Assembly: GCA_019633425.1 (NCBI GenBank)
Contig: WSUB01000036.1
Coordinates: 229,221-293,220 of the forward strand
Reading direction: 5' to 3'
DNA length: 64,000 bases
DNA from: Tulasnella sp. 424
Taxonomy: Eukaryota > Basidiomycota > Agaricomycetes > Cantharellales > Tulasnellaceae
Both the position numbers and the translations under genes were made by a program. The notes under the pieces were generated by a model. It saw only the letters and a list, made by a program, of their open reading frames with translations, ran no database searches and was not told the DNA's origin. This document shows, in pieces, positions 44,105 through 54,230 of this stretch (the stretch's first letter is position 1; every line of letters starts with the position of its first letter).

Positions 44105-44900
44105 TTCTTTTGCACGTCATAGATAGAAACCTAGAATGTGCGAGAGCAGAATAGCTTGAAAGTGTGTTTTGAACTTTCTGCATGAAACTTGAGAGCGCAA
44201 TTGTTGGCGTTCCAACGTCGGACGCGTCACGGTGTTTTCCATCATACACTCAGCTCACCTAAACCTTAACCCTTTCGGCCAGAATTATGCTCTCAGCATG
44301 CGCCTTTCCCGTTTCGCGTCGTTTACGGGTTCCGCCCCTGGCATGGTTTTGGTCCGTTTTCGGATGGACATGAGGAATATTACTCTTTAGTCATGACCAT
44401 GTTTGCCCAGCTTTGCAACCGAGTGGCTGGTTGAGAATCTCCAAATATGGGGGAGTCGGTGTCGAATATCCTAAACTGGGTACCGGTGTTGGTAAGTACT
44501 TCCTCTGTACATATGTGAAAAGTCGCGTGGAGGTATATCTCATAGTTCCTCGAGGTACCGAGAGGCTACAACTCGCCGTTACTTTTGTTTACTAGCTTAT
44601 AGTGTTCAAGGATAGGGCCCTCCACCCCCGAAACAACCTTATTCGCCCTCGTTGTAAGTGTCGCGTGCTAAGACAACTTGCACGTTAACCTCGAATACTT
44701 AAACCACGGAGGATCGTCTTCGAAGACGCTGCATCATTCATTGGACGAATTTGCTTTCTACCAATGTAAGTTTACCCCGCGGAAGTAGCATGATATATAT
44801 ATAATCTAAGCTAGAAATGAATATCTGGGCTAAGGTCATGTTTTCCGTAGACCCTAGTCCGCTTCTCGTCGCTGACTGCCACTGACCATGGAATCGATTT
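44105..44900 (+). pseudogene. Decayed exon 6-8 fragment of the gag-like family (44420-44740) with U-type flanks
   Basis: The sequence reading LRISKYGGVGVEYPKL corresponds to the VWKISKEGELSVEYPKP region. It is followed by GTAAGT, an acceptor GAG before GTACCGAGAGG (exon 7) and a decayed exon 8 (AGGATCGTCTTCGAAGACGCTGCAT, without a stop). No upstream exons. A short AT repeat lies near 44.8 kb. Confidence 0.5.
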
Positions 44901-46330
44901 TGGCCGTTTTGGACGAGGATGTATTCAGCCCCCCGGGGGGTCTATTGTATTTATACTACTAAAGGGCTGTCGCAAGGGCACCAAGGTACAGTTCCAACTA
45001 ATTATTGAGTCATGGGGAAGGTCAAGGAAGGCGAACCTAGAGCTGAAGTGTTGCTGATGCTCGAAGGCGTTGGGTGGGTAGCGCATCGCAAGGCAAGAAG
45101 ATTGGTTGTTCGCTCACGAATGTGACGTCAGCCCGTTAGTGCTCTCGGCCAAGGCTTTCGAACCTGACGTCAACGGGGTAGCAAAAGTGCCTCGCGATCG
45201 TGATGCTGGTTGTTCCAAGAGATCGGGTGAACACTATCCACGGCTTGACATAAGTGGCCCTCTCTGCTCCTGATGGCGAGGCCGTTGAAGGGTAGGACGG
45301 TCCCTAGAGATGTCAGTGTTGGAGGGCCCGGATGGCGTCCTGCGGAAACGATATTAGCCTCGTCAGCTGCAGTCCACATTACAATTTCTATTTGAAGGCC
45401 AGCCGCCTGCCCCTCACAGTTGTTGTACGGTTAGTTCCCCGACGAGCAGATTTTGAGTGAGAGGAAAGAAAGTTCATTTAGTTGGGTTGTGCCTGCGTAT
45501 ACGTGTATGTGATGCCACCGAAACTGGAAACGCGCAAGGTCTGCCTCCCACTCGTTTCACAGACGGACCGTTGTGATGATAGAAGAGAACGAATCGTAGG
45601 CAAACATTGGTTTCATTCGGTAGATGCGAGATGGTAACAGAAGTTAGAAAAACAGAGGGAGTGGAGGCAAAATGAGCGGTCGGGGTTGGAATTTCAGAGA
45701 TGGTGATTGGCACTGCAATTGGAGGACCAGCGAGTGTATTCGTGCTGCCAACGTTGGATTACGATGAGCAGATGGATCTAGTGTCGAGAAGCCAGAGGAG
45801 ACGAAAAGAGCGTCTGAGTTCTGATGGGCGGGTAGCGGATGGGCTCCGTCTCTAGCACGCAGATCCGCCTCTCATTAATACCGTGCAAAATCTCATTCCA
45901 CCTCATGTCCACTATCACACCATCCCTGCGTCCCACATTAAGCCAGATGCCATTCTAACGACCACGACCTACCGTTCTCGTCGCCGCTAGCGTGAAAACC
46001 TATTGTGCTCACGGCGACTCGACGCGACGTTTCGAGACAGACATCCCCCTTTGCCGTCGTCGACGAGATCCCAGCGATGGCACTCACACCCAAAATGTGG
46101 AGACTCCGGACGAAGTGAGCAGGCAGGGCCGCATCTGAAGCTTCCTCCTCGGAACGTATTACCTAAACGTCTCTCGGTCTCCCTTTCAAAAAGCCCTCAC
46201 CTTTTCCGGTTCTTGTGATTTACCGGCTGCCCATAGGCCATCATTCTGCAAGGCGAGAGCGATGAGTGCAATGACCCACGTCAATTAATGCGCATTCAAT
46301 GTTCGCGTTCCTGGCCCCTGCCACAATGAC
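44901..46330 (+). repeat. Array spacer (T and S blocks), not followed by a gene start
   Basis: Same marks as other A-type spacers, but after the GTCAATTAATGCGC segment the sequence jumps directly into exon 6 (near 46.36 kb). Exons 1-5 of an A-type copy have therefore been deleted. Confidence 0.55.
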
Positions 46331-46740
46331 AAAATCTAACTCGTTGGGCATCTCGGTACAGTAGAGCGGAGGTTCGGAAAATCTCGAAAGAAAGTGACCT
46401 TAGTGTTGAATACCCTAAACCAGATGGAGGCAAGTCATCTGAAAGCTAGAGCTGGGCGAGCTACATCTAATGAATAGACTAGGGACTGTGAGTCTTCACT
46501 GTTTCGCTGGCTCGGGCGTTATGTTTCGCAGGTTTGTTTCGGGCGAATCTGCCCGTGGTGCGAGTGTTGAACCCTTCCCCAACCGGCTTGCATGTTGACT
46601 AAACACCCAACCACAGAGGATCATCTTCGAGGATGCTGTATGATTCGTGTAAGAATTATCCAGAGCTCTAATATCCACAAGAGCAGAGTAACTTGAAAGT
46701 CTGTTTTTGAACTTGCTACACACACCGATCCCGCACTCTT
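46331..46740 (+). pseudogene. Gag-like family fragment, exons 6-8 only
   Basis: The sequence resumes at the GAGCGGAGGTTCGGAAAATCTCG part of exon 6, with donor GCAAGT (normally GTAAGT), exon 7 and the exon 8 segment ending in a changed terminus. It ends where unrelated sequence with the kinase gene begins. Confidence 0.55.
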
Positions 46741-46849
46741 CAGGAGTCCATATTAATTACAGTACAGTCAACATTACAGGGATAAAGGAGGCACATAGTG
46801 GAATACAGGATTGCGAGAGAGGTTGAGGATGGAAGAAATGGGTTAATTA

Positions 46850-48755
46850 CTACAGAGGGGACGGGTCTGTAAACGGTGATCTACGCGAAATATGGCCAAG
46901 TACGAAAAGCACCTGTCTAGCTGCCTGATCGCGAGCTACTTGCTTTTTCTCTCCGTGCCCCCAGTACGTTTGACCGGTGTGCTCACTATCACCCCCAAGC
47001 ACTGAGTTAAATAACCCCGCCTCAGTTAGAAGAATATGACCTGGGTTAATTCGAAGCAACCGCCGAGGGAGGAGCTTACAGTGAATATACGCTGTCCAAG
47101 TTAGGGCATTATCGGGACTCTCACGAGTAAGAGATTCCTCGTACAACAGCCTGCCCTGTTGTCTCAGATTGTGAAGGAGTAAATATGGACGATCCTCTAG
47201 GATAATGGAGATGTTGCACTTAGTCAGTCAATCTTTGGCAATTTGGGTATTCCGCCAGCAGCTCACCGGGTTGGAGAGTTCGCTGTACCATGTATTTCCG
47301 AGTTGTTGGCAAAGGGAAAATTAGTTGCTTTAGTTTCTTCAGCTAAATTCAAAACAAGGTCATCTCAAGAGATCCTCAAAATATCGGTGTTACAGCCGAA
47401 AGCACTAACCTCAACCTTTACATTACTCATTACGGGGCGCATCTGAGGTTGGGAGGTCCAGCATCCTCGTATCAATGACCAAAGTGGGTCCTCTGGCTGT
47501 AAAGGTGGATGTTCCTTGGGTTCGGGGTGTTTTCCTTGGAGTATACGGAGCATGACTTTTGCAGGCGTGGTGGTTTGGGCAAAGGGGGGAGTTCCACTCA
47601 TCACCTTGCAAAAGCGAAGCATTAAGTTTGGTGTTCAACCTTCGGGTTCAAGGACGTACTGCCAGTGCTAGTCCACCAAAAGCGTATACATCGGTTTCTA
47701 ATGTTGGCTTCGAATCTTCTTCCGTGAGTAGCTCAGGGGCCATATAGTTTAGACTGCCTTTAGGCCCGTCCCCAGTAGTAACTCCGGTCGAGGCATCAAG
47801 CTCCTGGATGACCCGACTTAATCCAAAATCGGATAATGCTACCTCACACAAGTCGTTCACGAGGACATTCCCGGGTTTAATGTCAGCATGGCAGATAGGA
47901 GGCGACTGAGAGTGAAGAAAAACAAGCCCACGCGCAACCTCTACTAACTAGAAGACCTGGAGTGAGCATAGGACAAAATACCGAGGGAAAACTCACCAGT
48001 TGGATCTTATCGGGCCGGGAGACATTGGGATTGTTGTGAAGATAGTCCCCCAAATCTCCATTTTGACACCATGGGCTGATGAGACACGGTTCAGGTCGTG
48101 TTCTGAACCCTAAGAGAGGGTGGACGTTTGGATGAATGAGACGCGTCCAAACGGCTACTTCACGTTTCAGGCGCTGCGCCCCAGATATAGTAGTAGCAGT
48201 TATCGTTATGAGTTGGATAGAGATTTGTAAGGGTTACTCACATTCTCCCTTCTCTGCTGTAGCTCGATAGGGTCAGGCCGGCGTGACATCGATGATGGCC
48301 GTATCGGCTTCAGTGTTTTGACGGCAATGTCCGTCAACGTGCCTTCAGGACTTCTCCATATGCCCAGATAGATGTTCGCGTAGCCTCCGGAGAGGATAGG
48401 CAGGGCAGGTACTACCAGGTCTCCTTGAAGCTCTTCGGCGTATTCCCCGAACGGAGCGCCGGGGTGGGCAGAGGGTTGATCGACCATTCCAAATGAACTG
48501 GGATTCCCTGCAACATCGTCCGATTCAACTCTCGTTCTTTCTTTTATGGGCTTAGAAAAAGAGTCTCGTGAGCAAAAATGGGCCAACGATCCGGAAACAA
48601 GTCTCCAGTGGTAAAAATGGTGGCCGTACCTCAGCATTTTCCCCAACTGAATGCGAATCACCCTGGCCGAAGCCAAACTCTCCCTGAATAACGCTCTTTC
48701 CCTTTGAAGAATTTATGCTTGGAAATGATTCCGCCATCTCAATATCTTCAGACAT
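46850..48755 (-). CDS. Protein kinase with C-terminal dsRNA-binding domain (PKR-like combination), about 479 aa
   Basis: Eight exons on the minus strand: 48755-48630, 48550-48242, 48173-47997, 47947-47660, 47604-47410, 47342-47267, 47196-47080 and 47001-46850. All are GT-AG and phase-consistent, ending in TAG. Residues about 95-365 are a kinase domain. It shows the Gly loop GGYANIYLG, the ATP lysine in IAVKTLK, the catalytic loop CHADIKPGN (HAD in place of HRD, as in many TKL-type kinases), SDFGLSR, MAPE and a typical C-lobe (PPFAQTT ... LIRGCW). Residues about 392-466 read as a fungal dsRBD: an N-terminal helix with HNLRQQGRL, strand TWTAYIH, then GQTYWGHG and EKKQVARDQAARQVL, the conserved basic helix. 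If intron 6 (47266-47197) is retained, translation stops at 47220 and gives a 405-aa kinase without dsRBD. The first 42 residues are low in similarity to anything I know. It could phosphorylate targets in response to dsRNA; this is inference. Confidence 0.8.
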
Positions 48756-48926
48756 TGCCCCGGAGATACAGGATACGAGGGGAGGGGGGGATGCAAGAGT
48801 CCGCCTCTCATCTGCACCACGGTCTAGTCTCACGGTTCACGCCAAAAGCCGCGCGCCACAAACATGGTCCAACTCGCGTCTCATGTCGTTCTCCTTCTCC
48901 CCAAAGCGGCTACTGGGAATGAAGCA
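48756..48926 (-). promoter_or_regulatory. Putative promoter region of the kinase gene
   Basis: Unique sequence between the kinase ATG and the SINE-like insertion; the insertion sits within 200 bp of the start and could influence expression. No specific site recognised. Confidence 0.3.
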
Positions 48927-49294
48927 AGCTCGAACAGCACGCCGTGCGGGAGACCGTGCGTGCCTGGCCCCTTATGCCTTCACGCCCCTGTGCTCAGGGG
49001 TCTGCCGAACGCCCCCGGACAAATCAAGCGTGTCTGGGCCAGCGGTCGGGTGGTATAGCTGATGCCGTAATACGCGTGACACTTGCAATCCACAGGGGGG
49101 GATATTAGTGGGTCGGATGTTTAATTCCAACCCCACACTACCGGCGACGGACCTGTATGTGAACCGATAGGGGAACCAACGCCCCCCTAGGCGGATAAAA
49201 ATGCACATATAAGGCGAGTCAAAGGTGTCTGGTCGCAGATTTACCTCCCCGCCGTCCAAAAAAAAAAAAAAAAAAAAAAAGCTCGAACAGCACG
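48927..49294 (+). mobile_element. SINE-like retroposon with poly-A tail and 15-bp target duplication
   Basis: A direct repeat AGCTCGAACAGCACG lies at 48927-48941 and 49280-49294. Between them lies a GC-rich 316-bp body (48942-49257) followed by 22-23 A residues (49258-49280). Target duplication plus poly-A is the hallmark of LINE-mediated retroposition. The segment near 49040-49100 (GTCGGGTGGTATAGCTGATG ... CTTGCAATCC) faintly resembles pol III A and B boxes, but not convincingly. No reading frame of note. Confidence 0.75.
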
Positions 49295-49839
49295 GCAATT
49301 TCCAGGACAATTGCTCATCCTATGCCGTGGTAAGTATCAGTGTTGCTTGTGGAGGGACGCAAACTTGCGGGTCTAAATCCATATCATCGAAGCTCTCCTA
49401 CAGCGGTGATCTGTGAATATTCTTTCCTTTCTGGTGGACGTCGGGGGATCGGTGGGATCATTGGGATGGTCCGGCATTACGCGGGCGCTACCCAGGACCA
49501 ATGGCACATCCGTGAGTCGTGACCCCAATCTTTGCCCAGTACCAAGAAGCGGTATCGCCGTTCGATTGTGTGGGCGATCCTTCCTTCCTTAGCCATAGTT
49601 ATCGCACGTTCTGTTTATTCCTCTTTCTGGGTTACGGCAGAAATCACGTGTGCTTACCACTCTGTGTTGTCATGCCGCGCAACTACAACACCCCCACACA
49701 GACCTACCTGCCTTGCTATGTACTTACATTACAGTTTGGGATGGATGGCTATCGGACTTGGATCGCGGATGCCCAACCCTTCCATGGTCATCGCCTCACC
49801 CACCGACTACCCTCTTCCAACGACTGTTCTCAATGCTTG
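49295..49839 (+). other. Unique sequence between SINE and gag-like fragment 10
   Basis: No recognisable family sequence until about 49.82 kb. Open frames exist but show no domain. Confidence 0.35.
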
Positions 49840-50565
49840 ATAATGCGTGTTCTCTCGGTCAGAAAGGAGCATTTGAACGTTCTTCGTTCCAGTGGAGGCC
49901 TCCGCGGTTTCCTCGTAAAACGACAGGTCAGAGCTGGCTTGCTTTATCAGCTGTCCTCGAGCCTTGATAATGCGGTGTTGGTCTCGTTCCCGTTTCGTCT
50001 TCAGGCGAAACTTTGGAAATCCAAATCGTCGTAAGCCTCTTCACGGTCATGTTCTCGTTTCTAGTACAGCATTCTAAGATCCTCTCTCACTCTGTGTCCG
50101 GGAATGCTTCCCAACGTCCACAAACCAGCAATATACTTGCGATTTCTTAGTGAGGTCTTTCTGGAAACCAATGGATGTCTAAGACAACGTCGTGAGTCTC
50201 ATTCGCTGAACTGAATCGCCTCAGATGCTGACTGTCTGGGACACAGCATTGCATGGTGCTGCTGCAGCTTAGCAGTAACGGACTATCCGATAGAGCGGAA
50301 GGCTTGGAAATTTTCGAATGACGGGGAACTCAGAGTTGAATACCCTAAACCAAACGGAGGTAAGTCATCCGGAGGTTAAAGCTTGGCGAAAGTCTATCTG
50401 ATGAATGTGCTAGAAACTTTGAGGCTTCACTGTTTTGTTGATTCGGACCTTCGGTTTTGCAAATTCGTTCCAACCGGATCTTTCCGTGGTGTGAGCGTTG
50501 AACACTGACACAATCCCGCTTTCGCGTTGACAGAACACCAAACCGTCTTTGAGGACGTTGCATAG
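49840..50565 (+). pseudogene. Gag-like family copy 10, exons 4-8 only, disrupted
   Basis: Exon 4 starts at the VRKEHLNVL segment. One C is missing in the TTCCCGTTTCG stretch compared with sisters (TTCCCCGTTTCG), and exon 5 contains TAG where others have TGG. Exon 8 has lost the IV pair. The gag-like exons 1-3 are absent. Confidence 0.65.
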
Positions 50566-50905
50566 TTCATTTGAAAACTATCCCTGTGGGTCTAAAATTC
50601 ACGGGAACAGGGTAACTTGAAAGCGTGCTTTGAACCTGCTGCACGACATCAGAGCGCGCGAATGGTGGCGCACTCCCAGCGTCGGCAGCCTCACGACGGT
50701 TTCCAGCATGCACTCGTGCTCGCATGGATGTGAATCCTTTCGCCCAAGATTAGGCGTTCTGCATTCCCGTAGTCCGCTCTGCATCGTTAACGTGTTCAAT
50801 CACTAACATCACGTTGGTCCGTTTACGGACGAGCATGAGGAATGCCACTCTTTGACGGTGTTTGGCCTGGTTGTTACCTTACAACATAACCCCGATCTCA
50901 TCCGC
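50566..50905 (+). promoter_or_regulatory. U block upstream of copy 11
   Basis: Shares the CCGTTTACGGACGAGCATGAGG and TTTGACGGTGTTTGGCC marks with other B-type upstream regions. Confidence 0.4.
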
Positions 50906-51960
50906 ATGGCCGATCCAAGCCAGTCGTTATCTTACAATACTCAAATCTTTGCTTCTCTCTGAGTGCTCTTCCTCCTATCCTCGGATCTTCTATCTTTCAA
51001 GGGGACAAAGTCCCGAAGAATGCGAAGATTTTGTGGCCGCAATCCGACGACGGGCGTTTGATCAAGGTAAACATCGTGACAACGAATGGATGGCCGGGCT
51101 CGCATCCGGCTGTTTTGTTAGAGATGCGCTCTACTGGTATGAAGAGCTTGAGGAGGAGGTGCAGAACGATTGGAGTCGGTTGTGACCTGCCCTAGTGGCG
51201 AGGTTCAGGAGGGGAGATTCGACTTGAGCCACGACGTCGGTGTGAGTTCAGCTATGTACAGAGACACGCCGTGGATTTTCCAACAACACATAACCATGGT
51301 CTCCTGTACCCGAATTCTTTCGGCCAAGATTATTCCTTCCACATACACCTAATTCGTTTCGTGTAGTGGATCCTAGGGTTCGGCATTAACATCGCGACAA
51401 CGCGTGAATGACCGAGCTCGCCCCCAACTGTCTCGCTGGAGATGAGTTCTATGGATATGAAGATCGACGGTGATGTGCAAAATGATTTGGGAGGCTTATG
51501 AATCGCTTTGGTGGCGACGTTAGGGAGGGGAGGTTCGACTTTAACTACAAGCTCCAGGCGGGTGGACCAACAAAACTAGCCAAAGCGGACCATAATATTT
51601 CCTTTTCAACGTGTTCGAAGTGTTGGCTCCGTCAAATACCATCTCCACACCTGCCGCAACGCTCCCAGCGAGTCAGCGCCAGCCAGTGATGCTCGATCTG
51701 CTACATTTCATCAAAAGCACAGAGCTGTTACCTTATAGCAAGCCCTCGTCCTTGGGTCAGGAGAGTCAGCGTTAAATATCCTAAATAAGGTGGCGGTAAG
51801 TAATTCCTCTGTACGTGGGAAGTCGCGTAGAGTTCTAGCGATTCCTTGAGGTATAGTAAGAGGCCGCAACCCCCGGTTAATTTGTCTACTTTTACGTCCA
51901 AGTTGTCTAAGTACTGCCCTTCAGACATGATATATGCTTATTCGCTCTTGTTGCAGTGTC
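50906..51960 (+). pseudogene. Gag-like family copy 11 (type B), heavily disrupted
   Basis: Exon 1 is 50906-50918. Exon 2 has one extra A near 51007 (GGGACAAAGTCCC versus GGGACAAGTCCC in sisters) and a CGA-to-TGA nonsense change at 51183-51185. Downstream are degenerate duplicates of exon 2 (about 51385-51560), exon 3 (about 51598-51670) and exon 6-7 (about 51757-51900). Clearly non-functional. Confidence 0.7.
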
Positions 51961-52987
51961 GAGTGCTAACACAACCCTTACTTCTTAGGCTTATATACAT
52001 AAACCTGGAATACCTCGTTGAAGGACTCGGAGGGACTCGACATGGCATCCTGCGGGAACGACATTTTTGCCAATCAGCGTTGGTCCACATTACGATCCCG
52101 GTCTGAGGGTTGCTTACTCCTCACGTTCGTCGTAGGGTCAGTTCTTTAACGAGTAGATTGCGGGTGAGAGGAGAGGAAAGCAAGGTTGTTGTGCCCGTGT
52201 ATCTGTATGGTGGAACTGGACGCCCGACGCACGTCAAAAGGTCAAAGCTACCTCCCACTCTTGACTGGCTGACCGAATGTTGTGCTGATGAAAAGAAACA
52301 AGCCAGATGTAGACGGCCGTTTTGTTGGGTGGATGCGAGTTGGTTGGTTGGTGGATTAGGAGAACAAAGAGAAGAGAGAAATGGAGGTAAGACGAGCGGT
52401 CGGGGTTCGAATTTGACAGATGGTGACCGGAACTTGAAGAACGAGGGAGTGGATTGTGCTACCAACGTCGAGAAACAATCAGCAGATGCCTGTAGAGTTG
52501 AGGAGGTGGAAGAGAGACGAAAAACGCGTTTGAGTGTTGATTGGCGGGTAGCGGTGCGGTTCCGCCTCTCCCTAGGTTCTCCTGCCTCGCACGTACATCC
52601 GCTTCTCATTATTACCAGACCATCACTCGGCCCCACGTCCACCCCCACCATCCCTGCATCCCGCATTTAGCTATTTGCTCGATCACACGGCCTATACATT
52701 TCTCGTTGCTGTAAAAACTTAGTTGCTTATGGCAATTCGACGGACATTTCAGGACAGACATCTGCGATTTACCGGCTGCTCGTAGATGATTCTTTGCAAA
52801 GGCTAGAACGGTGAGCGCGATGACCCACGTCAGTTAATGCGCGTTCGATGTTCGCGTTCCTGGTCCTTGCCAGAACGACAAAAGCTAATTCGTCGGGCAT
52901 CTTCTTGCAAGAGGCTCACAACGAGACAAAACACGCAGCCCTTATCGATACGCAACGGCCAATCACCACCACCACCACCACTGCCTC
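51961..52987 (+). repeat. Array spacer (S block) upstream of copy 12
   Basis: Starts within the S block (T block absent) and carries the usual marks up to the CACCACCACC run before the ATG. Confidence 0.5.
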
Positions 52988-54230
52988 ATGGCTGATCTAG
53001 GTTAGTCGCCCCGAGTCCGATCCATATAACTCCATTTCCCTCTGAGGGGTCCTCACTTTCGGCTTCAGGTCCTCTATCTTTCGAAGGGACAAGTCCCAAA
53101 GAATGCGAGGTGTTCGTCGCTACGATCCGACAAAGAGCGCTCGCTCAAGGCAAACACCTTGACAACGAGTGGATCGCTTTCCTTGCCTCTAGCTACTTCG
53201 TTGGCGATGCATTCTACTGGTATGAAGAACTCGACGATGACGTAAAGAATGATTGGAGTCGCTTGCGACCCGCGCTGGTGGCGAGGTTCGGAAGGGGAGG
53301 TTCGAGTTCAACGAGGTATGTGGACCAACAAACCTCGCTAAAACTGACTATAAACATTTCTTCTGTGGTACGTTTGAAGCGGTTCGTTGACTTCGGCCAC
53401 AGCTCCGGCTACTACGATCCCCACGCCCGCCGCAGCGCCTCCAGTGAGTCTTGCTGGCCAGACTTTCTGTCTGTCACCGCGGACCTAAGGTTTTCCCAAC
53501 AAGGCATTAGCTCCTCGTCCTTCGGTTAGAAAAGGGCGTTTGAAAGCTATCGATGAATATGGGAGGATTCGGGGTTACATCACAAAACAGTTCCACGTAT
53601 TTGGCGAGTATGGGTTGACGTCCGAGAGTCCCGACGATGCGCTCTCGGTCTCGTTCACCGTTTTGTCTGTGGACGAGTCCTTTGAAATCCAGATCATCGT
53701 ACGTCTCGCCGCTGTCTTTTGTCTTCAAGTTCGTGCTTATCTTTTCTCGGAACAGGATTCCTTCCAATTCCCACAGGTTCGCGATACACTTGCGGTGGCT
53801 TGGGACGGCAGAACTAAAGACGAATGGGTGCATGAGGGATCGTGAGTTTTTTTTTTTGCTAAACTGAACAGACAACTCCAGCCTGAGAGACAGCCTCGCA
53901 GAGTTATTCCCGTTCTCATCAAAGTCCAAGTCGCAGTGGGCGATAGAGCGGAAGGTTTGGAGAATCTCTGAAGATGCAGAACTAAAAGTTGAATACCCCA
54001 AACCAGACGGTGGTAAGTCATCTCGAGATTAAAACTCCTCGAAATTCTATCTAATTATCCTTTGAGGTACTGAGCGGCTTCGTTGTGAAATCGGGCCGCT
54101 TGGCTATGTTTACTTTAGGAAGGCAAAGATACCTGGCCCTATTCTGAGTCTTACGGGATTAAACAACCTCGTTGGCGCATTGACGGGGAGAACCCAACGC
54201 GACAGGATTGTATTCGAGGATGTCATATAA
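52988..54230 (+). CDS. Gag-like family copy 12 (type A), complete with fused last exon
   Basis: Exon 1 is 52988-53000. Exons 2 to 6 are in phase (exon 4 enters after CCCAACAAG as ALAPRPSVRKGRLKAI). Exon 7 runs without a stop through the former last intron to RDRIVFEDVI and TAA, because the donor is lost as in copy 5. Type A gag-like module with FVATIRQRALAQG, GDAFYWYEEL and RLRPALVARFG. Copies 5 and 12 form a subfamily with DAELKVEYPKPDG-like sequence. Intact. Confidence 0.68.

Noticed and set aside
49040..49100. tRNA gene
   Set aside because: Only a weak resemblance to pol III boxes in the SINE body; no cloverleaf could be drawn.
48972..49310. Minus-strand frame with a Phe homopolymer
   Set aside because: It reads the poly-A tail and body of the SINE-like insertion backwards; not a gene.
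52110..52670. Overlapping plus and minus frames of about 180 codons in the S spacer
   Set aside because: Both sit in the same repeated spacer and neither is conserved; typical of GC-rich random frames.
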